In this document: positions 36,340 through 45,007 of the stretch, piece after piece
Layout: every line of letters begins with the position of its first letter
How positions within the stretch are numbered: the first letter of the stretch is position 1
Assembly (NCBI RefSeq): GCF_039536245.1
Contig: NZ_BAAAYN010000048.1
Span: 52,469-116,468 of the forward strand
Origin: Cryptosporangium minutisporangium
GTDB taxonomy: Bacteria; Actinomycetota; Actinomycetes; Mycobacteriales; Cryptosporangiaceae
Direction: 5' to 3'
Length of the DNA stretch: 64,000 nucleotides
Notes under the pieces: generated by a model
What the model was told of the DNA's origin: nothing
Databases searched by the model: none
What the model saw: the letters and a program-made list of their open reading frames with translations, nothing else
Translations under genes and position numbers: made by a program

Positions 36340-36350
36340 AGAAAGTTGAT

Positions 36351-36392
36351 CGCTTATCGACGTATCGGCGGCGCGCCATACGTCGATAAGCG
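36351..36392 (+). terminator. Inverted repeat after the ferredoxin reductase gene
   Basis: Perfect 15-bp arms cgcttatcgacgtat (36351-36365) / atacgtcgataagcg (36378-36392) with a 12-nt GC loop, 12 nt after the reductase stop. The AT-rich stem is unusual for this genome; no T-run follows. Confidence 0.55.
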
Positions 36393-36411
36393 GTCAGAAA
36401 TCTGCCGTACG

Positions 36412-36459
36412 CACGACCGTGGCCGCCGACCCCCTCCCGGGTCGGCGGCCACCGTCGTG
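36412..36459 (-). terminator. Terminator hairpin of the secreted-protein gene
   Basis: Stem of 21 bp with one mismatch: 36412-36432 (cacgaccgtggccgccgacc and one more C) against 36439-36459. It lies 5 nt past the stop of the minus-strand gene. Confidence 0.7.
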
Positions 36460-36464
36460 TCGGC

Positions 36465-37076
36465 TCAGCCCTTCAGGTTCAGGGTGAGCGTGTTGCCGTC
36501 ACCGGCCAGCAGCGTCGTCAGGAGCGGCGTGAGCAGGCCGCACTTGGTGAACGCCGGGATCTTGTAGGTGCCGGACACCGTCGTCGTCGCGAAGATGTCG
36601 ATCGGCGTGGTGTTGGTCAGCGTCGCGCTGGTGGCGGTCTTGCTGATGCAGTTCGGGCTGACGAGGTTCAGGTTCGGCAGCGCGTCCTGGTAGACCTTCA
36701 GGACCTGCAGCTTGAACGTGGTGGTGGTCGTCAGCTTGTTGGCGGCCAGGTCGACGGTGCCGGTCAGGCCGCTCTGCGGGACGATCCGGACGATCGACGT
36801 GGTCGGGATCAGGTTGGCCAGCTTCAGCTTCACCGTCAGGTCGGGGATCTCGGCCGTACCGGTGAGCGTCTTGGCGTCCAGATCGATCGAGGTCTTCACG
36901 ACCGACGTCGGGATCTGGGCCGTCACCTTCTGCTTGGCGATGAAGGTCGTTCCCGTGGTGTTCGCGAACACCAGGTCGATCGGGGCGGCCTGAGCCGGCT
37001 GTGCGAGGGCGAGACCAGTGGCGGTGGCCGCCAGAGTGGCGGTCAACGTGGCGAGCAGGCGACGCAGGGGACGCAC
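36465..37076 (-). CDS. Secreted protein of unknown function
   Basis: 203 residues. Sec signal peptide MRPLRRLLATLTATLAATAT followed by a hydrophobic core ending in AQPAQA, cleavage probably after A31. The mature part is Thr/Val/Leu-rich, predicted all-beta, with two Cys (NCISKTATSA, FTKCGLLTP) that could form a disulphide. It resembles secreted actinobacterial proteins of uncharacterised function with repeated beta units. GTG 37076 has an excellent AAGGAGGA ribosome-binding site. The 313 bp upstream contain the carbonic anhydrase terminator and no other gene. Confidence 0.8.
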   Translation of the reverse strand: MRPLRRLLATLTATLAATATGLALAQPAQAAPIDLVFANTTGTTFIAKQKVTAQIPTSVVKTSIDLDAKTLTGTAEIPDLTVKLKLANLIPTTSIVRIVPQSGLTGTVDLAANKLTTTTTFKLQVLKVYQDALPNLNLVSPNCISKTATSATLTNTTPIDIFATTTVSGTYKIPAFTKCGLLTPLLTTLLAGDGNTLTLNLKG

Positions 37077-37318
37077 GGTTCCTCCTTGACGGCGGGGCCG
37101 GAGAACGGCGGAGAGCAGCGCGGTCACCGTTTTCGGCTGTGTGGCAGCGGTCACCTTACTGACGAGTAACCGGGTTGCGCCAGTGGAAGTTGGCAACTTC
37201 CGCGAAATGCCGATGCGGCTGTGACGCGGGCACGAATTACCGTCGTGTGGCCTCGTTCGCGCATGACAAATGCGCGGCTCGTCGTACGGGGGTGGGCCCC
37301 GCCCAACCGGCGCGCGAC

Positions 37319-37354
37319 GACGGATCGGGCGGGTGATCACCCGCCCGATCCGTC
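37319..37354 (-). terminator. 36-bp perfect palindrome after the carbonic anhydrase gene
   Basis: gacggatcgggcgggtga (37319-37336) is followed directly by its reverse complement tcacccgcccgatccgtc (37337-37354). It lies 35 nt past the minus-strand stop, consistent with an intrinsic terminator. Confidence 0.7.
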
Positions 37355-37389
37355 ATCACCAAGGCCTGCGCCGGGCGCGGGCGGCGAGG

Positions 37390-38034
37390 CTAGAGGAAGC
37401 GGGCCCGGCCGCCGTCGAGTTCGTAGACCGCCCCGACCAGCTTCACTGAGCCGTCGGCGACGGCGTCCGCGATCGCCGGCGAGCGCTCGATCAGCAGCTT
37501 GATCACCCGCGTCACGTTGTACGCGATCGCCCGGGACAGCTGCTCCTCCTTCGTGCCACCCTCGCGCTGGGCCTGCAGCGTGATCGGCAACACCCGCTCC
37601 ACCAGGTCACGCACCGACCCGCCCGGTTCGAGTTTCCCGGACGCGGTCTCGGCAGCGGCCTTGAGCGCACCGCACGACTCGTGCCCCATCACGACCACCA
37701 GCGGCACGTGAAGTTGAGTGATCGCGAACTCGATGCTTCCGAGGACGGCGAAGTCGACGATCGGCCCGGCGGTGCGGCACACGAACAAGTCGCCGAGCCC
37801 CTGGTCGAACACGATCTCGGCAGGCACCCGCGAATCGGCACATCCGAGCACCGCCGCGAACGGCTCCTGGCCGGCGACGATCTGCGCGCGTCGGACGTCG
37901 TCTTGGTTCGGGCGGGCGGGCGTACCGGCGGCGAAGCGGGCGTTGCCCGCCACCATCAGGGCGTACGCCTCATCCGGAGTCGGACGGGAAGGACGCTGTT
38001 CGGGCGCCACCGGCAGTGGCGTCGGATCGGGCAT
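37390..38034 (-). CDS. Beta-class carbonic anhydrase
   Basis: 214 residues. Zinc ligands appear as the CxDxR motif in VLGCADSRVPAE and the HxxC motif in VMGHESCGALKA; FVCRTAGPIV, VLGSIEFAITQL and the C-terminal VKLVGAVYELDGG are also typical. It interconverts CO2 and bicarbonate, supplying bicarbonate for biosynthesis. ATG 38034 gives MPDPTPLP; TTG 38043, nine bases earlier, has a better-placed gaggag box, and ATG 38142 would add a non-conserved leader. Confidence 0.94.
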   Translation of the reverse strand: MPDPTPLPVAPEQRPSRPTPDEAYALMVAGNARFAAGTPARPNQDDVRRAQIVAGQEPFAAVLGCADSRVPAEIVFDQGLGDLFVCRTAGPIVDFAVLGSIEFAITQLHVPLVVVMGHESCGALKAAAETASGKLEPGGSVRDLVERVLPITLQAQREGGTKEEQLSRAIAYNVTRVIKLLIERSPAIADAVADGSVKLVGAVYELDGGRARFL

Positions 38035-38188
38035 CGCAGACAAGGCGGCTCCTCGGGAGTCGTCTGGGCCCCGGGGAGTGGGGCCCGAAGCTCTGTATAC
38101 GACGAAATCGCCGTGAGGGGCCAAGGATGTGGGTGTCACCACGGTACCCGGCAGGACGTCTACGGCCGGTAGTTGTCACAATGGCGCG

Positions 38189-39508
38189 GTGAGCTATCCC
38201 GACGACGCGCCCCTCTCGGCCGACTGGTTCGCGCGTGCCAGCACCGTCGTGCCCGGCGGGGTCAACTCGCCGGTCCGAGCTTTCCGGGCGGTCGGCGGTA
38301 CGCCACGGTTCATGGTCCGGGGCGAGGGCGCCTACCTCTACGACGCCGACGGGCGCGAGTACGTCGACTTGGTCTGCTCCTGGGGCCCGCTGCTGCTCGG
38401 CCACGCCCACCCGGAGGTCGTCGCCGCGCTGACCGCCGCCGCCGCGAAGGGCACCAGCTTCGGCACGCCCAGCCCCGGCGAGGTCGAGCTGGCCGAGGAG
38501 ATCGTCGCCAGGGTCGAGCCGGTCGAGCAGGTCCGCCTGGTCAACTCCGGCACCGAGGCGACGATGAGCGCGATCCGGCTCGCGCGCGGCGTCACGGGCC
38601 GCAGCAAGGTCGTCAAGTTCGCCGGGAACTACCACGGCCACGTCGACGCGCTGCTCGCCGCCGCCGGCTCCGGCGTCGTCACGTTCGGCCTGCCGGACAC
38701 GCCCGGCGTCACCGGGGCGAGCGCTGCGGACACGATCGTGCTGCCGTACAACGACAAGGAAGCGCTGACGGCGGCGTTCGCCGAGCACGGCGAGGCGATC
38801 GCCGCGGTGATCGTCGAGGCGATCCCGGCGAACATGGGTGTGGTCCCGCCGAAGGACGGCTTCGACCTGCTGCTGCGCGAGGAGTGCACCGCGAACGGCG
38901 CGCTGCTGATCAGCGACGAGGTGATGACCGGCTTCCGGATCTCCCGGGCGGGCTGGTTCGGTGCCTCCGAGGGTCGCGTCGTCCCCGACCTGTTCACGTT
39001 CGGCAAGGTGATGGGCGGCGGGCTGCCCGCTGCGGCGTTCGGCGGCAAGGCCGACGTGATGGCCGCGCTCGCGCCGGCCGGGCCGGTCTACCAGGCCGGC
39101 ACTCTCTCCGGTAACCCGCTGGCCTGCGCCGCCGGCCTCGCGACGCTCCGGGCGGCGACGCCCGAGGTCTACGCCGCGGTGGACGCCTCGGCCGCGCAAG
39201 TGGCCAGGTCGGCGTCGGAGGCGTTGACTGAGGTCGGTGTGCCCCACCGGGTGCAAGCGGCTGGCAACCTGTTCTCAGTGTTCTTCGGCGCCGGTGAAGT
39301 CGTGGACTTCGACGGCGCGCGCAGGCAGGACACCGCGGCGTACGCGGCGTTCTTCCACGCGATGCTGGCCGAGGGCGTCTACCTGCCGCCCAGCGCCTAC
39401 GAGGCGTGGTTCCTGTCGGCCGCGCACGACGACGAGGCACTGGGTCGGATCGCGGCAGCGCTGCCCGTGGCGGCGCGCGCTGCTGCATCGACCCGAGCAG
39501 ACGCCTGA
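38189..39508 (+). CDS. hemL: Glutamate-1-semialdehyde 2,1-aminomutase
   Basis: 439 residues, class III PLP aminotransferase. Converts the HemA product to 5-aminolevulinate. PLP Lys273 in [17 protein letters not shown]; also [43 protein letters not shown] and [11 protein letters not shown]. Start GTG 38189 ([14 protein letters not shown]). As in mycobacteria, it is separated from hemACDB and heads the run into cytochrome c maturation. The gap to the next gene is 16 bp. Confidence 0.97.
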   Translation: MSYPDDAPLSADWFARASTVVPGGVNSPVRAFRAVGGTPRFMVRGEGAYLYDADGREYVDLVCSWGPLLLGHAHPEVVAALTAAAAKGTSFGTPSPGEVELAEEIVARVEPVEQVRLVNSGTEATMSAIRLARGVTGRSKVVKFAGNYHGHVDALLAAAGSGVVTFGLPDTPGVTGASAADTIVLPYNDKEALTAAFAEHGEAIAAVIVEAIPANMGVVPPKDGFDLLLREECTANGALLISDEVMTGFRISRAGWFGASEGRVVPDLFTFGKVMGGGLPAAAFGGKADVMAALAPAGPVYQAGTLSGNPLACAAGLATLRAATPEVYAAVDASAAQVARSASEALTEVGVPHRVQAAGNLFSVFFGAGEVVDFDGARRQDTAAYAAFFHAMLAEGVYLPPSAYEAWFLSAAHDDEALGRIAAALPVAARAAASTRADA

Positions 39509-39524
39509 GAATGGGGGCCTGAGA

Positions 39525-40175
39525 GTGACGGTCACGACCACCGTGCACGTAATCCGCCACGGCGAGGTGTACAACCCCGGCGGCATCCTCTACGGACGCC
39601 TGCCCGGTTACAAGCTGTCGCCACTCGGCGAGCAGATGGCCAAGATGGCCGCCCAGCATCTGGCCGGTCGTGACATCACCCATCTGGTCACCAGCCCGAT
39701 GGAGCGAGCGCAGCAGACGATGGAGCCGTTCAGCGAGCAGTTCGGCGTCGAGCCGGTGGTCGACGAGCGGCTGATCGAGGCGACGAACCTGTTCGAGGGC
39801 AAGCCGTTCGGCCCTGGTGACGGTCTCTGGCGGCATCGCAAGTACTGGCACTACCTGCGCAACCCCTTTCGTCCGTCGTGGGGCGAGCCCTACGCTGACC
39901 AGGCGAAGCGCATGTTCGCCGCGGTGAAGGACGCCCGGGACGTTGCTGCGGGGCACGAGGCCGTCTGCATCTCCCACCAGTCGCCGATCGTCATCCTCCG
40001 CCGCTACCTGGAGAAGAAGACGCTCTGGCACGACCCCCGTCGCCGGCAGTGTTCGCTGGCCAGCGTCACGTCGGTGAAGTTCGAGGACGACGAGGTCGTC
40101 GGTGTGGAGTACGCCGACCCGGCCGCCGCCCTGATCGCCCAGTCGAAGACCGCGCAAACCGAGCGAGGCGCTTGA
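39525..40175 (+). CDS. Histidine-phosphatase (phosphoglycerate mutase-like) protein (Rv0525-like)
   Basis: 216 residues. The RHG motif VHVIRHGEVYNPGG, TSPMERAQQT (second Arg), acid residue region IEATNLFEGKPFG and second His in AVCISHQSPIVIL give a branch-1 histidine phosphatase. Specificity unknown; not a glycolytic mutase, as the ERHYG substrate loop is absent. Start GTG 39525. It sits between hemL and resA in the order Rv0524-Rv0525-Rv0526, 4 bp before resA. Confidence 0.9.
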   Translation: MTVTTTVHVIRHGEVYNPGGILYGRLPGYKLSPLGEQMAKMAAQHLAGRDITHLVTSPMERAQQTMEPFSEQFGVEPVVDERLIEATNLFEGKPFGPGDGLWRHRKYWHYLRNPFRPSWGEPYADQAKRMFAAVKDARDVAAGHEAVCISHQSPIVILRRYLEKKTLWHDPRRRQCSLASVTSVKFEDDEVVGVEYADPAAALIAQSKTAQTERGA

Positions 40176-40179
40176 GAAG

Positions 40180-40770
40180 ATGTCTCCCCTCTCCTCCTGG
40201 ATCCGCCGCGGAGCGGCGGCCGCCTGCCTGATCGCCGTCGGAGCCTGCTCGACGGGCGCTGATGCCGTGGACCAGGAATCGGGGGGTAGCCAGCGGTTCG
40301 TCGCTGGGTCGGGGGCGTCGACGGTCTATGCAGTGGACGATCGGGCGTCCGCGCCGGACATCTCCGGCGAACTGCTGGACGGCGAGCAGTTCCGGCTCAG
40401 CGAGGCGCGCGGCGACGTCGTCGTATTGAACTTCTGGGGTTCCTGGTGCGCGCCGTGCCGGGCCGAGGCCGACGACCTGGAGCGCGTGTACACCGCGACG
40501 AAGGCGAGTGGCGTCCGGTTCGTCGGCGTGAACGTCAAGGACACCCGGTCGCGCGCCGCGGCGTTCGACGTCAACTTCAAGATCACTTACCCGAGCCTGT
40601 TCGACCAGGCCGGCCGGGTGGCGTTGCAGCTGAAGGCCGCGCCCCCGAACGCGATCCCGGCCACGATCGTCATCGACCGCGAGGGCCGGATCGCCGCGGT
40701 GTTCCGCAAAGGCCTGCTCGACGACGAACTGCAGCCGGTCGTCGGGCGGATCGCGGCGGAGAAGCCGTGA
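40180..40770 (+). CDS. resA: TlpA/ResA-like thiol-disulphide lipoprotein for cytochrome c maturation
   Basis: 196 residues. Lipoprotein signal with lipobox VGAC (C23), then a thioredoxin domain with active site WCAPC (C90, C93) in LNFWGSWCAPCRAEADDLE and cis-Pro in NAIPATIVIDREG. Works outside the membrane to keep apocytochrome c heme-binding cysteines reduced, with electrons from CcdA encoded next. Stop overlaps the ccdA start by 4 nt. Confidence 0.94.
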   Translation: MSPLSSWIRRGAAAACLIAVGACSTGADAVDQESGGSQRFVAGSGASTVYAVDDRASAPDISGELLDGEQFRLSEARGDVVVLNFWGSWCAPCRAEADDLERVYTATKASGVRFVGVNVKDTRSRAAAFDVNFKITYPSLFDQAGRVALQLKAAPPNAIPATIVIDREGRIAAVFRKGLLDDELQPVVGRIAAEKP

Positions 40771-41678
40771 GCGTCGCCGACCTCGTCACCGACGGGCCGC
40801 TGGTCGCAGCGGCAGGCGTCAGCGCGCTCGCCGGGCTGGTCAGCTTCCTCTCGCCGTGCGTCCTGCCGCTGGTGCCCGGTTACGTCTCGTACGTCACCGG
40901 AATCGCCGGCGCCGATCTGGACGCCGCGCTGGGGAGCGACCCGTCGGGCCGCCCCGTCGCGGCGGAGGCGCCCGCGGCGGAGGCTCCCGCGGGGGAGACC
41001 GCCGGGGCAGCCGGCACGGCCGCCGTGGCCGGCGGAGCCGTCGCCACCGCCACCCGGGTCGGCATCCGACCGGACCGCCGTCGCTGGACCCGTGGCCGGG
41101 TGCGGGGACGGGTACTGGCCGGCAGCGTGCTGTTCGTCGCGGGGTTCAGTGCGGTGTTCACTCTGCTGGCGTTCGCGACCGGAGGGATCGGCGGCTTCCT
41201 GCTCGAGCACGAGGCCACGTTGCAACGGGTCGTCGGCGCGCTGGTCGTCGTCTTCGGACTCGGTTACCTCGGCGTCCTGCCCGGCCTGCAGCGCGAGGCA
41301 CGCGTGCGGTGGCTCCCGGCCTCGGGGCTGGCCGGCGCCCCGCTGCTCGGCGCGGTGTTCGGCCTCGGCTGGATCCCGTGCGTCGGTCCGACGCTCGGCG
41401 CGGTGCTCGGCTTGGCGGCCGTCCAGGGCGGTGCCGGGCGCGGTGCGCTGCTGGCCCTCGCGTACTGCGCCGGGCTGGGCGTTCCGTTCGTCCTCTTCGG
41501 CCTCGGATTCCGGCGGCTGCTGGGCGGGTTCGCGGCGGTCCGCCGGAACAGCCGCTGGGTGGTCCGGATCGGCGGGGTGCTGCTCGTCGCGGTAGGCGCC
41601 GCCCTGATGCTCGGGGTCTGGGACGACCTGGTGATCTGGATCCGCAGCGTCTACGGCGTCGGCGAGGTGGCGCTCTGA
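40767..41678 (+). CDS. ccdA: CcdA thiol-disulphide transmembrane electron carrier
   Basis: 303 residues with six predicted spans. Redox cysteines: LSPCVLPLVPGYVSY in the first span and LGWIPCVGPTLG in the fourth. An unusual Ala/Glu-rich loop of about 60 residues (GSDPSGRPVAAEAPAAEAPA and on) follows the first span and is not part of the family core. It relays electrons from cytoplasmic thioredoxin to ResA. GTG 40767 overlaps the resA stop; its own stop overlaps the resB start by one base. Confidence 0.94.
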   Translation: MSVADLVTDGPLVAAAGVSALAGLVSFLSPCVLPLVPGYVSYVTGIAGADLDAALGSDPSGRPVAAEAPAAEAPAGETAGAAGTAAVAGGAVATATRVGIRPDRRRWTRGRVRGRVLAGSVLFVAGFSAVFTLLAFATGGIGGFLLEHEATLQRVVGALVVVFGLGYLGVLPGLQREARVRWLPASGLAGAPLLGAVFGLGWIPCVGPTLGAVLGLAAVQGGAGRGALLALAYCAGLGVPFVLFGLGFRRLLGGFAAVRRNSRWVVRIGGVLLVAVGAALMLGVWDDLVIWIRSVYGVGEVAL

Positions 41679-43360
41679 TGGCCACCGTCACGCCCTCCGA
41701 CGAGCAGGCAGCCGTCACCGGTCTCGCCACCGCACCGCAGGACGCCACCGCACCCGAGGACCGACGGCCCGGCCCCGGCAAGCTCAGCGGGTTCACCGCC
41801 GCGCCGCGCCGCTGGTGGCGACAGCTCACCAGCATGCGGACCGCGCTGGTGCTGCTCTTCCTCCTGGCGCTGGCCGCGGTGCCGGGCAGTACGTTCCCGC
41901 AGCGGTCGCTGAACCAGGCGAAGGTCGACGAGTACTTCACCGAACACCCGAAGCTGGCGCCGTTCCTCGACAAGCTGTCGGCGTTCGACGTCTTCGCGGC
42001 ACCCTGGTTCGCTGCGATCTACCTGCTGCTGTTCATCTCGCTGGTCGGCTGCTTGGTGCCGCGGATCCGGGTGCACACCCGCGCGCTGGTCAAGCGGCCG
42101 CCCGCGGTACCCCGGAACCTGCAGCGGCTGCCGCTCTCGTCCTCCACCCCCGTGGCCGGCGACCCGTCCGCAATCGCGAACACCGCCCGGGGCGTGCTGC
42201 GGCGCGCACGTTGGCGAACGGCGGTGCACACCGAGGCGTCGGGTGCGGTCACGATCAGCGCGGAGAAGGGCTACCTCCGCGAGACCGGAAACCTCGCGTT
42301 CCACCTCGCGCTGGTGGCGCTGCTGGTCGGCGTCGCGTCCGGCTCGCTGTGGGGCTGGCGGGCCAGCGTGCTGGTGGTCGAGGGCAACGCGTTCTGCGAC
42401 ACCGTCCAGGCCTACGACTCGTTCACCCCGGGCACCCGGATGCGGGACGCGGCCCTGCCGTCCTTCTGCGTCCAGCTGGACGACTTCCAGGGCACCTACC
42501 TCGCCAACGGCCAGCCCGAGGACTTCCTCGCCAAGGTGAAGTACGTCCAGGGCGACCGGGCGTTCACCCAGGACCCGGACACCGCCTACGACCTGAAGGT
42601 CAACCACCCGCTCCGGCTGGACGGGGCCAACGTCTACCTGATCAACCACGGGTACGCGCCGGTGCTGAAGTACACCGATCGGTACGGCACCGTGTTCGAG
42701 GAGGCCCCGGCGTTCCTGCCGCAGGACTCCCAGCTCACCAGCGAGGGTGCGTTCGTCCTCCCCGACGCCAACCAGGACCCGAAGTCGACTGCCCGTGCCG
42801 CGGACGTCGAGATGGCGTTCACCGGGTTCTTCCTGCCGACCGCACCGCCGTCCGGCCCGCCGATCCAGTCGGTGCGCCCGGAGCCGGACGACCCGGCGGT
42901 CACGCTGGTCGGATACCGCGGTGACACCGGTCTGAACTCCGGCATCCCGCGCTCGGTGTACTCGATCGACCAGAATCAGGTCGACAGCGGCGCGCTCAAG
43001 TCGGTCGGCTCGAAGAAGCTCTCGGTCGGCGAGGTGTGGACGCTCGACGACGGCTCGTCGCTCCAGTTCGTCGGCTACCGCGAGTTCATGACCGTCCAGG
43101 TGGGTTACGACCCCGGCGACATGGTCGTGTTGATCGCCGCCGGGTTCATGTTGGTCGGCCTGATCACGTCGCTCACCGTCCGGCGTCGCCGGATCTTCGT
43201 CCGGGTGACGCCCGGCGAGCTCACGGTCGGCGGTCTGGCGCGTACCGATCCGGACCGGTACGCCGAGGAGTTCCGGCAGATCGTCGAGAAGCTCACCGCG
43301 GACGCCGCTCCGCCCGCAGACCCGAAACAGTCCGAGCTCATCGGGAAAGAAGGATCGTGA
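41678..43360 (+). CDS. resB: Cytochrome c biogenesis protein ResB
   Basis: 560 residues. Three N-terminal spans (LVLLFLLALAAVPGSTFPQ, FAAIYLLLFISLVGCLVPR, LAFHLALVALLVGVA), a large extracytoplasmic domain, and a final span (VVLIAAGFMLVGLITSLTV). The GNLAFHLAL histidine and the GYLRETGN segment are typical of System II. With CcsB it forms the heme exporter and cytochrome c synthase. TGATG overlap with ccdA and one-base overlap with ccsB. Confidence 0.95.
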   Translation: MATVTPSDEQAAVTGLATAPQDATAPEDRRPGPGKLSGFTAAPRRWWRQLTSMRTALVLLFLLALAAVPGSTFPQRSLNQAKVDEYFTEHPKLAPFLDKLSAFDVFAAPWFAAIYLLLFISLVGCLVPRIRVHTRALVKRPPAVPRNLQRLPLSSSTPVAGDPSAIANTARGVLRRARWRTAVHTEASGAVTISAEKGYLRETGNLAFHLALVALLVGVASGSLWGWRASVLVVEGNAFCDTVQAYDSFTPGTRMRDAALPSFCVQLDDFQGTYLANGQPEDFLAKVKYVQGDRAFTQDPDTAYDLKVNHPLRLDGANVYLINHGYAPVLKYTDRYGTVFEEAPAFLPQDSQLTSEGAFVLPDANQDPKSTARAADVEMAFTGFFLPTAPPSGPPIQSVRPEPDDPAVTLVGYRGDTGLNSGIPRSVYSIDQNQVDSGALKSVGSKKLSVGEVWTLDDGSSLQFVGYREFMTVQVGYDPGDMVVLIAAGFMLVGLITSLTVRRRRIFVRVTPGELTVGGLARTDPDRYAEEFRQIVEKLTADAAPPADPKQSELIGKEGS

Positions 43361-44385
43361 TGACGGACGCCCAACTCGCCGATCTCTCGAACACGTTGCT
43401 CATCGTCGCGATCGTGGCGTACACGGTTGCGATGCTCGGCTACGCCATCGAGTACGCGTTCGGACGCAAGGGCGTGGTGGCGGCCCGTGCGGCGGCCCCG
43501 GCCCCGCGCCAGCGTGTGCTGGTCGGCGTGGGCGGTCCGGAGGAGGACGCTCCGGTGTCCCCGGCCGGGCCGGTCACGCCGCCCGCGGAGCCCGCGCCGA
43601 CCGGCGGCCGGGCCGCCTGGTTCGGTCGGTTCGGCGTGGTCGCCGCGGTGATCGGTGCGCTCGCCCAGATCGGCTGCCTGACCGCCCGTGGTTTCGCGGC
43701 CGACCGGGTGCCGTGGGGCAACATGTACGAGTTCGTCTCGGTGGCTTGCGCGGTCGGGACGATCACCTGGCTGGTGGTCTCGGCCCGTCGTCCGGTGCGC
43801 TACCTGGGCATGTTCGTGATGCTGCCGGTGGTTCTGCTGCTCGGGCTGGCCGGAACCGTGCTCTACGTCGAGGCCGGCCCGTTGATGCCGGCGCTGAACT
43901 CGTACTGGCTCTGGATCCATGTCTCCACCGCGTCGATCTCGGTCGGGATCTACCTGATCGGTGGCGTGATGTCGGTGCTCTACCTGCTGCGCGAGGGGTA
44001 CGACCAGCGGGTGGCGGCCGGGCGTCCGGCGAACGCCCCGGGCTTCCCGTACGGCGTCGGGCGGCACCTGCCCGCCGCGGCGGGGCTGGAGCGGCTGACC
44101 TTCCGGCTGCACGCGTTCGGGTTCCCGATCTGGACGTTCGCGATCATCTGCGGAGCGATCTGGGCCGAGGCGGCGTGGAGCCGGTACTGGGGCTGGGACC
44201 CGAAGGAGACCTGGGCGTTCATCTCGTGGGTCGTGTACGCGGCGTACCTGCACGCGCGGGCCACGACCGGATGGCGCGGACGCCGGGCGGCCGCGATCGC
44301 GGTGCTCGGCTTTGCCACGATGATGATCAACCTCTACGTCATCAACTTCGCCGTCTCCGGACTCCACTCGTATTCAGGGCTGTGA
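43360..44385 (+). CDS. ccsB: Cytochrome c biogenesis protein CcsB (CcsA/ResC)
   Basis: 341 residues with about eight spans. The WWD heme-handling signature is WSRYWGWDPKETWAF; external histidines are in LWIHVSTAS and FVISW-side regions, and the C-terminus ends NFAVSGLHSYSGL. Forms System II cytochrome c synthase with ResB. A Pro/Ala-rich loop (VSPAGPVTPPAEPAP) is inserted after span one. ATG 43360 overlaps the resB stop. Repeat copy E begins 8 bp after the stop, closing the operon. Confidence 0.95.
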   Translation: MTDAQLADLSNTLLIVAIVAYTVAMLGYAIEYAFGRKGVVAARAAAPAPRQRVLVGVGGPEEDAPVSPAGPVTPPAEPAPTGGRAAWFGRFGVVAAVIGALAQIGCLTARGFAADRVPWGNMYEFVSVACAVGTITWLVVSARRPVRYLGMFVMLPVVLLLGLAGTVLYVEAGPLMPALNSYWLWIHVSTASISVGIYLIGGVMSVLYLLREGYDQRVAAGRPANAPGFPYGVGRHLPAAAGLERLTFRLHAFGFPIWTFAIICGAIWAEAAWSRYWGWDPKETWAFISWVVYAAYLHARATTGWRGRRAAAIAVLGFATMMINLYVINFAVSGLHSYSGL

Positions 44386-44392
44386 CCCTGGA

Positions 44393-44465
44393 CGGGCTCC
44401 GCGTGAGAACACGCGCCTGGCGGCGCTTCAAGTGCGTACTGCGTTGGGGGACGCTGTGGGGCGCG
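44393..44465 (+). repeat. Structured intergenic repeat, copy E (tail only)
   Basis: gggctccgcgtgagaacacg, cgcgcctggcggcgcttcaa, then gtactgcgttgggggacgc. Shares the central gcgcctggcggcgcttcaa with copy D almost exactly. The first part can form cgcgt-gagaac-acgcg. It is followed by the 56-residue minus-strand ORF. Confidence 0.65.
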
Positions 44466-44488
44466 CCACTTCAGGGGTTGGCGCGACC

Positions 44489-44659
44489 TTAAGTTTGGGG
44501 TGCGGGATCAGCGCTCGGCGGTGTCGGCGCCGGTGTTGGCGGCTGATCGTCCGTTCGGGTGGGTTCTTCGCGCCGCCGGTACGCCAGCGCGGCCTCGTAG
44601 TCGTCCCCACGGAGCCAGCCGACGACGATCACGTCTTCGTGCTCGGTCTGCTGCGGCAT
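44489..44659 (-). CDS. Small acidic protein of unknown function (56 aa)
   Basis: A 56-residue ORF on the minus strand with an ATG at 44659 and a strong gaggggga ribosome-binding site 7 nt upstream. It encodes MPQQTEHEDVIVVGWLRGDD, then YEAALAYRRREE and a Pro/Thr-rich tail. The VIVVGWLRGDDYEAALAYRR part looks like a real structured core. No characterised relative recognised. It is convergent with the ccsB operon. Confidence 0.6.
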   Translation of the reverse strand: MPQQTEHEDVIVVGWLRGDDYEAALAYRRREEPTRTDDQPPTPAPTPPSADPAPQT

Positions 44660-45007
44660 CGTTTTGTCCCCCTCAGTCCACTCTTTGTTTCCGACAAATT
44701 ACTACAAATGGACTTCTTGGGACGTTAAGCAGCCTGCGGCACTCCTACCTCACGAGTTACCGGCCGGTTATCGTCCGTTGATCTGTCCATAGTGGTCAGA
44801 CCCATCCACCATTCGGCCGAGGTGTCGGTGAAACCGCATTAAGACGCACTTAAGAAGACGTTCCGGAGTGGACTAACTACGTGTTGTCGTAGTCTGCTGG
44901 ACGTTCGCCCAGATTCCCGCGCGAGGCTGGACCAGCCCGTCACAGATGCCTTACCGTGACCCACGACTTCCCGAGCGTCCGCCGTTCACCAGGATGGCGT
45001 CGGGCAG
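44660..45007. other. Intergenic region, promoter of the NlpC/P60 gene
   Basis: About 350 bp of relatively AT-rich sequence before the riboswitch. No gene is visible. It should contain the promoters for both flanking genes. Confidence 0.4.
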
